Below, in pieces: positions 35,571-46,519 of a DNA stretch of 64,000 bases (positions are counted from its first letter, which is position 1; the number at the start of each line of letters is the position of its first letter). Location: positions 233,088-297,087 of the forward strand of contig VTPC01001827.1 in NCBI GenBank assembly GCA_011009095.1, in the 5' to 3' direction. Made by a program: the position numbers and the translations under genes. The notes beneath the pieces were generated by a model that was given only the letters and a program-made list of their open reading frames with translations, was not told where the DNA came from and searched no databases. The DNA comes from Ignelater luminosus (lineage: Eukaryota > Arthropoda > Insecta > Coleoptera > Elateridae).

Positions 35571-36798
35571 TATTTACACATAAACCCTCAAATTCTCAAA
35601 TTCAGTCGAGCTATTAATCAAACAATTTTAGATTTAATAAAAAACTTGAAAGAAAAACTACACAAAATTCCTGAAAGAAATATAATTCATGGAACGTTTG
35701 GTCTTAACTGAGTCCTGTTAGTGACACTTGTGCTAATGGGGTAGTATTTAGTTTATAGGTACTATCTGTATGTTAAAACAAAAGATAGTCCGAGTGGTAG
35801 TAATAAAAACCTTTCAGGGTAAATTTTTATCTGGAGGTGGAATGGGAATAATTTCTTTTAAGAGGAATGATCTACATTTAAGCAGCTATTATTCATCTCG
35901 TACGTGTAAGATTTCTTACAAGGTCAAAAGACATTGTGTAGTCTCATGTAGAACTGCAACACAACGCACTGCATCACACTGTGCAACAAACCTACATTAT
36001 CTTAAAACTAGTGTACGCTTGTGTACCGGGACATCGAATATCTTCAGAAGCCACATGATCACTAATTTAAAAGTGGCGCAAAATTTTATTTTTCAACGTT
36101 GGCCACACTAACCTAAAATTACATCAGCGTGATGTGATTTCCTGTTGTCTCTTTGTTTTGCGTTTTACCAGTTTATTATGTTTTTCAAGACCAAATCTGC
36201 TTTTTGTGAGTTATCGAAGTAAATTTGATTTAACGCATTTAAAGTAAGATAATGAATTTGAAGTATTTAAGTTTTTAAGTAGTTTCATCATCTGTCCAAT
36301 ACTACGCCACTGGAAAACTACGTTATGTTTAGTACAACAGAGCTGCCAATAAGGCAAGATGTGTTGCCTAACCAACAGTAAATTTCGATGTCTCTGTATA
36401 GTAATAATACGAACATAGATTCATCACAGATTGCAGTGTTGCCAGATTTACATTATTGTCTATAGTGTTAGAGCGATTTCTCTTGGCTAGGAAAGAAGAA
36501 CTGTTGTCAATTCTTTAGAAACCTAGGGAATTCAGAATTAATTAACTAGATTCATCAAGTGGTGTGCAGGGTGTAATATAAGAAATGGAGCAAACCATAG
36601 CTATTTATTATCCGATTTTAATAAACACCTTCCGCAATAATTATGAAATAGCTTCACAGTCTTCATAGATATTAGATACAAAAAAGTTTTTTCCTTTCAA
36701 AGCAAAACCGAAACAAATATATATATATATATATATATAAAGTAAAAATTTTGTTTTACATATTTTTGTCTGCCTATTAAATCTTCTAATATTATTTC
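35571..36798. other. intergenic, with (AT)n microsatellite
   Basis: No gene recognised. A perfect AT dinucleotide run lies at 36717-36739 close to the 3' end of ZNF-b. The open frame at 35770-36111 lacks domains and splice support. Confidence 0.4.
36717..36739. repeat. (AT)11.5 microsatellite
   Basis: Uninterrupted alternating AT for 23 bases. Confidence 0.95.
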
Positions 36799-37512
36799 TT
36801 AAGGTTTCTCGCCGCTATGAGTTAACATATGTTTTTTTAAATTACTTTCTTGTGTACATTTATAATTGCATATTTTACAGTTATATGGTTTTTCACCACT
36901 ATGAGTTAACATATGCTTTTTTAAACTGCCTTTTTGTGTACATCTATAATTACATATTTTACATCCAAAAGGCTTTTCGCCGCTATGAATTAACATGTGT
37001 CTTTTTAAATCGATTTTCTGTATACAATTATAATCACATATTTTACATCGGAAAGGTTTTTCATTGCTATGAATTAATCTGTGAGTTTTTAAATTGCCTC
37101 CATGACTAAATTTATTACCGCATATATCACATTCAAAAGGCTTTTCGCCACTATGAACTCGCATATGTTTTTTCAAAGCAAATCTTAGCCCACATTTATA
37201 TCCACATATCTTACAATCGAAAGACTTCTCTCCACTATGAACTAGCATGTGTTCTTTTAAACGATCTTTCCTATTACATTTGTACTCACATATTTTACAT
37301 TCAAACGATCTTTCACCACTATGAATTAACATATGTCGATTTAAGTCGTTTTGTTTTCTGCATTTATAATTACAAACGTCACATGTAAAAGGTTTTTCTC
37401 CAGTATGAATTAGTAAGTGTATTTGGAAATTTCTTTTTTGTTTGAACATATAATTGCATATCTTGCATTCAAATTTCTTGTTTTCTATTTGGCCAAAAGA
37501 AGGATTTTCCAT
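36799..37512 (-). CDS. C2H2 zinc-finger protein, 8 fingers (ZNF-b)
   Basis: A coding exon with eight consecutive C2H2 fingers filling almost the whole protein. The first is CKICNYMFKQKRNFQIHLLIH split across 37400-37470; the rest use HSGEKPF linkers. It ends abruptly with HSGEKP and a stop, so a ninth finger may have been lost. The first in-frame ATG is at 37512 (MENPSFGQIE...). A polypyrimidine tract and AG lie just upstream (ttgtttttcatag), so this exon may instead be spliced to an upstream coding exon not found here. It is predicted to be a nuclear DNA-binding protein of unknown target, in the same cluster as ZNF-a, -c and -d. Confidence 0.85.
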   Translation of the reverse strand: MENPSFGQIENKKFECKICNYMFKQKRNFQIHLLIHTGEKPFTCDVCNYKCRKQNDLNRHMLIHSGERSFECKICEYKCNRKDRLKEHMLVHSGEKSFDCKICGYKCGLRFALKKHMRVHSGEKPFECDICGNKFSHGGNLKTHRLIHSNEKPFRCKICDYNCIQKIDLKRHMLIHSGEKPFGCKICNYRCTQKGSLKKHMLTHSGEKPYNCKICNYKCTQESNLKKHMLTHSGEKP

Positions 37513-38441
37513 ATCTATGAAAAACAATCATGTTTAAATGAAAATCATACATGAGTATTTAGTTACCTAGTATGAGTTAAATGTATTCTACAATGCAAAT
37601 TTAATTAAATGGGTTGATTTACTGTTTACATTCAAGTAAATGCTCAGCATGTATATCGAATTGACAATGGTTTTTGCCTGTCCATAAGTTTCGTATGTTT
37701 TCTACTGACTGGAATTAGCAAAATGCTTTCATTTTGTTGAGTCTTATTACACTCATACTAGTAAGTAATTATAATATAAAGCCATTCAGATTGTGCTACA
37801 ACAAACTTGGTTATATTAAAGAGAAATTAAATTTTCATTAACTTTAACTTACTCAATAAAATAAACAATGGAATAATGGTGGAAATCGAGACTACTAGTT
37901 ACTTTTCATCAAATATCAAACAGAAATAACTCTCTACGTGCATGTTAAATGTTAATGTCAAAAGTTAGGTTAGGTGTGGAAAAAAAGACATAAACCAGAT
38001 TGGCAATGTGGCAACATAGTATATCCATGTAACCATGTAACTGTCGATCAGTTCCTGTAAATAATAATAAAACTTACAGGACTTGAGATATTTTCCTCAG
38101 GAATTTGAGGATATTTGATTTGTATGTTATTCTTTTACTAGTAGTAACAAGATTTACATTAATTCAAAATGACTTTCCAAAGCTTCAGCATGAGCATTCT
38201 TGAGATACAAGTTGTCTGCGTGTTGTGAAAGAATTCAAATCCATTAGTGCATTATACAATGTTTCCACTCGATTTAATTCTTTGTCTCAATAATAACATC
38301 CAGTTGGAACTTGAAAATGCAAGATAAAAGTCATGTAAACACATACTTAATTCTTAAAAACCAGGAGCAGTTTTATCTGTCAGAAAGTGAATAACATCTA
38401 CACGTATCGTTTATACACAAGTTTAATTATCTTTGTTACAG
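37513..38441. other. region between divergent ZNF-b and ZNF-c
   Basis: It should hold the 5' exons and promoters of both zinc-finger genes. I could not place a coding 5' exon with confidence. An ATG at 38168 is one candidate area for ZNF-c. Confidence 0.3.
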
Positions 38442-39058
38442 ATTTAAAGTATGTTCCAGAAGATAAAGTGAATGTGAAACTAGAGGAATCCTTTAAATGC
38501 AACTTCAAACCAATAAGCAGCTTACAAGAAACTGATAAGGACCTTTTTGAATGTAAAATCTGTAATTATAAATTCAGCCGAATTAGTCATTTAAAAAGAC
38601 ATGTACTCATTCATACTGGAGAAAAACCTTTCGAATGTAAAATATGTGGTTTTAAATTTAAACAGAAAAACCATTTAAAAACACACATACAGACTCATTG
38701 TGGAGAAAGACATTTTGAATGTAAAAAGTGCAATCACAGGTTTACTCGCAAGTTTGATTTAAAAACTCATATTCGAATTCACAGTAGTGAGAGACCTTTT
38801 AAGTGCGAATTATGTGATTATAAATGTGCGCAAGGGAGCTGTTTAAAAGCACATTTATTAACTCACAGTGGTGACGATCCATTTCAGTGTAATATATGTA
38901 GTTATAAATCCACCCGAAGGGGTAACTTAAATAGGCACATGCTTGTTCATAGTGGAGAGAAACCTTTTGGGTGTCTAGAATGTAGCTATAAATGCAGAAC
39001 GAGAAGTGATTTAATTAGACATATGAGGGTTCATAGTAATAAAAAGTCTTTTCTGTGA
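38442..39058 (+). CDS. C2H2 zinc-finger protein, 6 fingers, 5' exon missing (ZNF-c)
   Basis: The exon starts after the acceptor ctttgttacag at 38441. There is no in-frame ATG before the fingers, so an upstream coding exon is required and was not identified. The leader DLKYVPEDKVNVKLEES contains the tetrapeptide VKLE, which fits the sumoylation consensus. Six C2H2 fingers follow, with linkers HTGEKPF, HCGERHF, HSSERPF, HSGDDPF and HSGEKPF. Finger order and sequence resemble fingers 4-8 of ZNF-d (CGFKFKQKNHLKTHIQTH against CGFKFKHKDHLRAHIQVH), so the two are paralogues. Decayed finger sequence follows the stop codon. Confidence 0.85.
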
Positions 39059-39060
39059 AT

Positions 39061-39235
39061 CTTCCATCAAAGCCATAGCAGAATGTAAAGTGTGTAATTA
39101 TAAAGGAATAATCAAAAAAAAGGCACATGCAAATGCACAGTGGTGAGCAGCCTTTTGAGTGTCAAATATGTAGTGTGATCATAAGTGCACAAATAAAATC
39201 AGTTTTATAACACATTTACAAATTCATAATCACAG
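39061..39235 (+). pseudogene. decayed C2H2 finger remnant after ZNF-c
   Basis: Past the ZNF-c stop, shifted frames still read AECKVCNYKG, HSGEQPFECQICS, KCTN and a final THLQIH, i.e. about two more fingers. These were presumably once the C terminus of the gene, or of a longer paralogue, before the frame was lost. Confidence 0.6.
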
Positions 39236-39301
39236 AAATTGATCTGTAAATCACCTTGAAGACCATCTATTTAATTATTTTAATTTAGAATGTGAACTAC
39301 A

Positions 39302-41404
39302 ATGCAAAGGACAATATTGAAACAATTCTTAAATTATAACCTTAATCGTTCGACAAATCTTTATTTTGGTACATGGAGTTCCTTAGCTGCTGCATTTAAT
39401 TCCAGACCGGATCGAAAGCTTAACTTTAGTTTAAAAAAAGAAAATGCAGGACTATTTGACATACCTGAATTGCAGTCGTGTGAGGGATTTTATTACATAA
39501 AAGAACAATGTATACTTCATGCTGATAAACTTATCGATGAAGCAACCAGTGAAAACAGGACTCGTAAAATGGTTGAAGTCTTTGACGAACTTTCCGATTC
39601 GCTTTGTAAAGTAGCAGATTTAGCTGAATTTATACGTGTTGCACATCCTTCTGCAATCTATATGCAGGCAGCTGAGATTGCCCTTGCAACTGTTAGTAGT
39701 CTAGTAGAAAAATTAAACACAAATAGTGAACTGTACTATTCACTTCTCAATGTAATAAATAATGGTGATAAAATACCAACAGACGAAGTTGATAATCATG
39801 TTGCTAAGTTGTTTTCGTTTGATTTTGAGCAAAGTGGTATTCATCTTCCTGATGTAGAACGACATAAGGTTGTAAATCTGAATGATTCTTTGTTGCGTTT
39901 AGGGCAATATTTTGTAGCTGGATCTACCAATCCAAGACATGTTAGGAAAGATGCGCTACCTGAAAGTGTCAGACATATTTTCTCGATGGAGGGTGATGAT
40001 ATAGTGGTGGATGGTTTATGTGTGGATTCTGCAAATTCTAAGGTTCGTGAACTGGCTTATCGAATTTATTTTCAACCTAATGATCATCAAGATTACTTGT
40101 TGACAGAAATGTTAAAAGCAAGATATGAATTAGCACAAACTTGTGGTTTCCCAACTTATGCACATCGAGCTTTAAAAGAGAGTGCGATAGAAACACCAGA
40201 AATGGTAATGGAATTTTTAGACTGTTTATCAGATGGTTTGAAAGAAAGAGCTAGAAATGATTTTTATATTATGAGCGAAATGAAAAGAAACGAATATCTA
40301 TCTAATAGTCCGTTAGCACCTTGGGATATCCCATATTTCAGAAAAAAAGCAAGAAAGCAAATGTTCAATGTACAGAATTCGGAATATTCTCCGTATTTTT
40401 CTTTAGGCGCTTGTATGGAAGGATTGGATAACTTGCTGCATTGCTTGTATGGAATAAACTTGGTTATCAAAGAAATTGTGGCAGGAGAATGCTGGGCGCA
40501 AGATATTTATAAATTAGCAGTAATGCATGAAACTGAAGGTCTGCTGGGATATATCTATTGTGATTTTTATGAACGTACTCGTAAGCCAAATCAAGATTGT
40601 CATTTTACCATTCAGGGTGGTCGAATGTTATCTGATGGTTCTTATCAATTACCCATAGTTGTACTTATGTTAAACTTACCATTACCTAGATGGTCCAGTC
40701 CTACGCTACTTTCACCTACTATGGTAGATAATTTGCTTCATGAAATGGGACATGCTATGCACTCAATGTTAGCTCGAACATGTTACCAACATGTAACTGG
40801 TACTCGTTGTAGTACAGATATTGCAGAAGTTCCATCTGTTTTAATGGAATATTTTGCTAGTGACATTCGTATATTAAAATCGTTTGCTAGACATTTCCAA
40901 ACTAAAGAACCTATGCCAGATGATATGTTACAACATCTGTGTGCTTCTAAATATGTATTTACTGCCAGTGAGATAGAGCATCAATTATTCTATTCTGCAT
41001 TAGATCAGTTGTATCATGCAAGACATCCTCTAAATGGCTCTACTACCAATGTGCTGGTAGAAGCACAAGCTAAATATTATTCTTTACCATATGTTAACAA
41101 TACAGCATGGCAATTGAGATTCAGTCACCTCGTTGGATATGGGGCTAAATATTATTCATATTTAATGTCTCGAGCTTTAGCCTCGTGTATCTGGCAGAAT
41201 TATTTCAAACAAGACCCACTAAATCGTATACAGGGTGAGAGATATCGACGAGAATGTTTGGCTCATGGAGGTGGTAAACCACCACGACAGTTAGTTGCAG
41301 ATTTTCTGCGAAAACAGCCCACATCTGATGTCCTTGTAGATTCTCTTTTGAAAGATATTGATGATAAACAGAAGCAGATTGTTGAAATTCAACGTAAATG
41401 TTAA
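39302..41404 (+). CDS. MIPEP: mitochondrial intermediate peptidase
   Basis: M3-family zinc metallopeptidase of the mitochondrial matrix that removes an octapeptide from imported precursors after the main processing peptidase. It has 700 residues in one uninterrupted exon; human MIPEP has 713. The N terminus is a basic presequence (MQRTILKQFLNYNLNRSTN). The zinc site is HEMGH at residues 480-484, with the third ligand Glu509 in TDIAEVPS. Other family landmarks are FTIQGGR, LPIVVLMLNLP (about 450), the glycine-rich HLVGYGAKYYSYL near residue 620 and the C-terminal HGGGKPPRQLV. A 5' UTR exon is possible because ttttaatttag ends at 39288. Poly(A) signal at 41463. It sits between zinc-finger genes with no functional link. 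Confidence 0.97.
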   Translation: MQRTILKQFLNYNLNRSTNLYFGTWSSLAAAFNSRPDRKLNFSLKKENAGLFDIPELQSCEGFYYIKEQCILHADKLIDEATSENRTRKMVEVFDELSDSLCKVADLAEFIRVAHPSAIYMQAAEIALATVSSLVEKLNTNSELYYSLLNVINNGDKIPTDEVDNHVAKLFSFDFEQSGIHLPDVERHKVVNLNDSLLRLGQYFVAGSTNPRHVRKDALPESVRHIFSMEGDDIVVDGLCVDSANSKVRELAYRIYFQPNDHQDYLLTEMLKARYELAQTCGFPTYAHRALKESAIETPEMVMEFLDCLSDGLKERARNDFYIMSEMKRNEYLSNSPLAPWDIPYFRKKARKQMFNVQNSEYSPYFSLGACMEGLDNLLHCLYGINLVIKEIVAGECWAQDIYKLAVMHETEGLLGYIYCDFYERTRKPNQDCHFTIQGGRMLSDGSYQLPIVVLMLNLPLPRWSSPTLLSPTMVDNLLHEMGHAMHSMLARTCYQHVTGTRCSTDIAEVPSVLMEYFASDIRILKSFARHFQTKEPMPDDMLQHLCASKYVFTASEIEHQLFYSALDQLYHARHPLNGSTTNVLVEAQAKYYSLPYVNNTAWQLRFSHLVGYGAKYYSYLMSRALASCIWQNYFKQDPLNRIQGERYRRECLAHGGGKPPRQLVADFLRKQPTSDVLVDSLLKDIDDKQKQIVEIQRKC

Positions 41405-41462
41405 TGATTATTTTGTTAGAATTGAAATGTTATTAATATTTTGAAATTAAAAGTTTGTAATC

Positions 41463-41468
41463 AATAAA
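41463..41468 (+). terminator. poly(A) signal of MIPEP
   Basis: AATAAA 59 bases after the MIPEP stop codon. Confidence 0.6.
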
Positions 41469-42674
41469 CTTGCACATTTTGTGCTAGTTATGATGCTTGA
41501 TGGCGTTTATCATACATTAAAGTAAAATCAACTTAGTAAAAATATTAAAAAAGAGAGAATAAAACAAAAAATGTTGAATTGTTAGCCTTCCTTATTAGTC
41601 TTTCCTAGCTAGCAGCAGCCAGCGAATTATAATTTCAAGGAAGGTACGGGCTTGCTTGATTAATTAGTTTAGGTATATATCAGTGAAACTACTAGCCACT
41701 GCTGTTCCTAATTCCTAATTATACAGCACATTGTATTCTTATCACTTGCCAGTTTTGCCGTAACTGGTGGATCAGGAAGGTGGTTCACCAATCAAAAGAT
41801 CACTTTTTGTGACTCACGAATTAAAACAATTTGACTTTGACTCCATAGAAACTCGAAGTTGTAAAGTCGCTAAACATAACCTAAACTAACCAATCTAGTG
41901 ACTTTAAATCGCTGCTGTTCATGAATTTTGTTTGACACAAGATCTTATTGCTAGAAAACCTTTTGAGGACAAAAATCACAAACTCTGAAATATAGTCTGC
42001 TTCAATATTATAGAATTTAGAGTACTTCGAAGTTTCGCCAAAAGTTACTAAATAAATATTTTAGGTTAAAGATCTGTCATTTATGTCATTTCTTTAAGTA
42101 AACATGAGTTGTCAATATATGTGTGTGTCGTGATTTTTGTGCGTTTAGGTTGCAAACCTGAATTTGCTATATGTTATACACTGCATATAAATGAGGTTAA
42201 AGTCAAATTAAAGCCTATTCTGAATTCTATAATATTATTGAAACGGACTATAGTTGAAAGCGAAACGTAAATCACGTAAATGTTCATTATTCACTCTCTT
42301 CTATATTCACGTTGGTTGTATAATATACACATCCAATTAAACATTGCTATAAATATCATAAATATTCTGTTTTTGCTGTAATTTCTATTCTCTAAGCCTA
42401 AGGCAAAGAGAAAATACTGTAAGAGTATGAAGAGTATTGCTCTTTTGTTTTAATTCTTTTTATTGCTTGCAGAACAAGGTGTTTGCAAACCAACCTAATT
42501 AGTAATAATATTTTATTTAATGCAAAAGTAGGTAAATAGTTGTTTATTAATTATTATACATAATACACAGTCTGCTAACATCTAACTTTTTTCAAATTCT
42601 ATTTGTTTTCAGCCTCATTAGAGTTTCTTCAGCTTAAATTTAAGAATGAAATAAAGCTAATTAAAGGTTTGACA
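41469..42674. other. intergenic and 5' region of ZNF-d
   Basis: No gene seen. The acceptor ttgttttcag at about 42612 shows that the ZNF-d exon has a spliced 5' leader; its first exon was not located. The phrase ctgaattctataat near 42221 recurs near 8971. Confidence 0.4.
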
Positions 42675-43589
42675 ATGGAAGACGTTAAAGATCCTATAAG
42701 TTCATATATGGTGCTTGTCAAGCACGAACAGTTTTCTCCATCAAATGATAATGACATTCATTGCTCTCCAAACCTAATTACTCTTTTAAAAAGCACTACA
42801 GATGATCACAAAGACCAAGCAGGTATGAAAATGGAAGATACTCATGAAGACCAAATAGATATGAAAATGGAAGATGCTAATGAAAACCAAACAAATATGG
42901 AAGTAAAGTCTCACAAAATGAAACCAATTCAATGTAACATATGCAACAAAAAATTTAAATTAAAATCCGTTTTAAAAAAGCACTTGCGAACTCATAGTGG
43001 GGAAAAACCTTTTAAATGTGTGGTATGTGAATATAAATTTACATGGAAAAGCAATTTGGCACAGCACATGCTAATTCATAGCGGTGACAAACCCTTTGAA
43101 TGTAAAAACTGCAGTTATAAGTGTACAAAGAAAAGTAATTTAAAAAAACACATGTTAATTCATAGTGGTGAAAAACCTTTTGCGTGTAAAATATGTGGTT
43201 TTAAATTTAAACATAAAGATCATCTAAGAGCGCACATACAGGTTCATGGTGGGGAGAAGAAATTTGAGTGTAAAATTTGCAGTCAGAAGTTTATGCGGAA
43301 GTCTGTTTTAAAGACGCATATACTAATTCATAGTGGTGAGAAGCCATTTCAATGTAAATTGTGTGATTATAAATGTACGCAAAAGAGCGCTTTAAAAATG
43401 CACTATTTAAATCACAGCAGTGACAATCCATTTCAGTGTGAAATATGTAAATATAAATTCACGCAGAGAGGTAATTTAAATAGGCACATGCTTATACATA
43501 GTGGAGAGAAACCTTTCGAGTGTAAAGAATGTAATTATAAATGCAGAGCAAAGAGTGTTTTAAATAGACATATGCGAGTCCATGTCTAA
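42675..43589 (+). CDS. C2H2 zinc-finger protein, 8 fingers (ZNF-d)
   Basis: The ATG at 42675 is chosen because the upstream bases (aagctaattaaaggtttg) and the start MEDVKD match ZNF-a (MEDGKD). The protein has 304 residues. Residues 1-90 are an acidic leader, MEDVKDPISSYMVLVKHEQF..., with tandem repeats near residues 50-75 (MKMEDTHEDQID, MKMEDANENQTN). Eight C2H2 fingers follow to the end. VKHE and repeated MKME fit the sumoylation consensus. Fingers 1-3 correspond to ZNF-a fingers 1-3 (CTKKSNLKKHMLIH is identical in finger 3) and fingers 4-8 resemble ZNF-c. This gene may therefore represent the longer form from which the others derive. It is predicted to be a nuclear DNA-binding regulator. 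AATAAA at 43766. Confidence 0.92.
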   Translation: MEDVKDPISSYMVLVKHEQFSPSNDNDIHCSPNLITLLKSTTDDHKDQAGMKMEDTHEDQIDMKMEDANENQTNMEVKSHKMKPIQCNICNKKFKLKSVLKKHLRTHSGEKPFKCVVCEYKFTWKSNLAQHMLIHSGDKPFECKNCSYKCTKKSNLKKHMLIHSGEKPFACKICGFKFKHKDHLRAHIQVHGGEKKFECKICSQKFMRKSVLKTHILIHSGEKPFQCKLCDYKCTQKSALKMHYLNHSSDNPFQCEICKYKFTQRGNLNRHMLIHSGEKPFECKECNYKCRAKSVLNRHMRVHV

Positions 43590-44253
43590 GCTAATTTGAT
43601 GTAAAGAAATTTCTGAAGAATTTTCAACTTTCTCATGTGTATACTCTTTCCAGTTTTTCAATAATTTCCTCAGGTTAAATTAGCATATTTCAGAAATACA
43701 CGTCTAGACTATACTTTAGACTAGCAATAAATAGGATACTGGTTTAGAAATTAAAATGAAACTTAAATAAAATCTTTAACTAACAACTGTAATATGTATC
43801 AGATTCCCTCTGTAGCTTTGATATTATAAGTTTACAATTTTTGAACCAGAGTGAGGTCAGTGAGCCCATGACAAAAGATTTACATATAGCAACTAAATAG
43901 GAATTGTATTTCACAAAATAAATGGTTACAGATGCAAGAAGTAGAGTTGAAACCTGTGATAATAATAAACGAAACTGTTCCCAAACAACGCATACAATCT
44001 GCAACTTTTTTTACACCGAAAGCGTTTATTAAATTTCTATGCACTGATTTACACTGGTTACATTTGCGCCGTTACACTTACACTTTTCTGGACTATTATA
44101 CCAAATTTTTAGTATAAATAATGTCGAGTACGTATAATATTCATTGTGACAATTAGGTCAGTGTTTTGTGTGGTTATGTTTAAAAAGAGGTTAAGTTATT
44201 TATTTATTTTGTAAATTACTCGTGTTAGCACGTGATGAATTTTAAGTTCCCAA
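43590..44253. other. intergenic, nothing recognised
   Basis: AT-rich 3' flank of ZNF-d. AATAAA at 43766-43771 is a candidate poly(A) signal. No other structure seen. Confidence 0.4.
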
Positions 44254-45213
44254 ATCTGGAGGACCCGTTTAGAGAGCATTGCGGTGTTGTTGAATCTTTT
44301 TTAATATACGTACATCTAAAGATCTTTACATATAAATGCCATTACATAAGAACAACTAAACTAAGGCTTTTTAAAACTATTCATGACAGAAATAAACTGC
44401 AGATAATTAATCAAACTAACAATCAGAGTAAACCTACGATTATTCTTTTTCATAAATAATATAATGCTTTAAACATATATTTCAAACCGTTTAGCGTAGG
44501 ATAACAAACACAAAATTAATTAATTAACTAAAGTAAAATTCAAACTCACTTTGATTATTTTTTTAAATAAAATTAATGGTTGTGACACTAGAATAATAGA
44601 ACTTGAACAAAAACCGCACTTTTAAACCCAAATACAATTTTTGGATTTGGGAACAAACTGGAGGATGAGATGCGGGTAGTTATATTGAGTTTTAAAGCGT
44701 TTTATTTGTGAAACACCTAGTTCTCAATGATTTTGATGCTAGAATGATTAGTGTGGACAAGAAATGCACCCTGTGCATTTACAACCCTACAAATTGCACG
44801 GAAGAGGTTTCTGGCCACCGTGAAGGCGTATATGTCATAGTTAGGTTTTTACCCCACTTTGTTTACTTATATACCTTATTGTTGATGTTTTCGATGCTGT
44901 AATCCGTGGTTTGTACAACAGAATGCACTTATTAAACCTGAATAGTATTTATAGATTTGTCAGTATAATATGAAGCTTAAGATGTGGGGTAGTTCTGTAT
45001 ATATAAACCGTTTACGTTATTTAAAAAGAAGAAAAAAAGAACATAGTTTAACTTCCGTTTTTATAGTTAAATTAGTTGTGTACAGTTTATTCGTTTTGTA
45101 GTTTAGGTTTTAATAAGTTTTATTTTAGTTATTTAGGCGTAATGATATTTATACTTAATGACAAATACAGATAACTGGCAACGCCGCGATGATCTCTAAA
45201 CGGGCCTTCCAGA
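44254..45213. mobile_element. TIR element of ~960 bp, non-coding
   Basis: The left edge (ctggaggacccgtttagaga at about 44258) is the inverted copy of the right edge (tctctaaacgggccttccag, about 45190-45209). The similarity extends inward with gaps, including a gcggygttg block. No transposase frame lies between. The superfamily is not clear: the palindrome continues a few bases outward (aaatctgg/ccagattt), which hides the target duplication. Confidence 0.65.
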
Positions 45214-45343
45214 TTTAGATACTTAAACTGAAGGTTTGCTAACCTCACTTCTTTTAAGCTTTAAACGTAGAGGGTGTCCACGAAGTTATTTAGGATTGTT
45301 AGTAATTATTTGTGTTAATTTAACCTGGAAATCTGCAGTAAAG

Positions 45344-46124
45344 ATGTTTATATTAGCGGAGATGAAACACGTTACACGAATTACTCCAGATTTATTTGGT
45401 TTAAAACTAAATGACGCAATTGCCTCGGAACTCAATAAAAAATTAGCAAATAAGGTAAATATATGACTGTGATTGTGTGTTAAAATTTATTATTAAATTG
45501 TTACACAGGTAGTTTTAAATGTAGGATTATGTATAGCACTGTACGATATTACAAACTTGGAAGAATCATATATATTTCCTGGAGATGGTGCTTCGCATAC
45601 GAGGGTATCATTTCGTTATATTGTTTTCCGTCCATTTATGGAAGAAATATTATTAGGAAAAATACGAAGCTCAAGTCCAGAAGGTGTTCATGGTATTTAT
45701 TACTTTAATTACAAATTACTTTAGAATAATTTTGTTGTATTTTCAAGTATCATTGGGTTTTTTCGACGACATAATTATTCCACCAAGTTCATTACAGCAT
45801 CCGTCACGATTTGATGAAACTGAACAGGCATGGGTGTGGGAATATGACACAGGAGATGGTGGTAAACACGATTTATTTATGGATGCTGGTGAAACCATAC
45901 GATTTAAAATAACCGCTGAGACTTTTAATGAAACTTGTCCATCTAATCCTGCAGTTGCGTTAGGTGATGCAACAGACGCTTCTGAAAATGCAAATAAAGT
46001 GCCATATTTAATTACTGTATGTTGCTTCATGTCAAATTGTTATTTGTAAGTTATTTAAATTTTATTTACTTTTCAGGGTGGAATTAACGAACCTGGACTG
46101 GGACTTTTAAGTTGGTGGAATTAA
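45344..46124 (+). CDS. POLR3H: RNA polymerase III subunit RPC8 (Rpb7-like)
   Basis: RPC8 is half of the stalk (with RPC9) of nuclear RNA polymerase III, which makes tRNA and 5S rRNA. Exons: 45344-45454, 45509-45692, 45748-46016, 46077-46124. They join in frame to 203 residues; human has 204. The start [18 protein letters not shown] is the N-terminal SHS2-type domain. Family motifs follow: [49 protein letters not shown] (the start of the OB fold), [15 protein letters not shown] and the terminal [15 protein letters not shown]. All three introns are 54-60 nt. Poly(A) signal at 46183. FBXL16 faces it tail to tail, 395 bp away. Confidence 0.97.
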
Positions 46125-46182
46125 TTAATTTGTAGGTTAGCGTGTAAGTTAATAATAAGTCACAGAAATAAGTATTTATTTA

Positions 46183-46188
46183 AATAAA
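46183..46188 (+). terminator. poly(A) signal of POLR3H
   Basis: AATAAA 59 bases after the POLR3H stop codon. Confidence 0.5.
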
Positions 46189-46519
46189 TATTTCTACAAA
46201 ATACTTATATTTTATTGCCAAAACATTGAAAATTACTTACAATGTTTTCTTATAATATATACATCACGAAAATATCTTTAAATATAAACAATTAAAGTGA
46301 AAGAGAACAACAAGGAAAATTACATGACATAGAACATAAATAAGTTAATATAATTTTTCAGTACGCATCTATTTTTGTTACTTTTTAGTTGAAAGATGAA
46401 GAAAAAGAAAAAAATGAATGGACATTTACACAAAAAACAGTAATAACAATACGATAAGATTAAATATTATTGCACAAACTAGTTAACAAATATAACAAGT
46501 GGACAGTGGGTGATATGAC

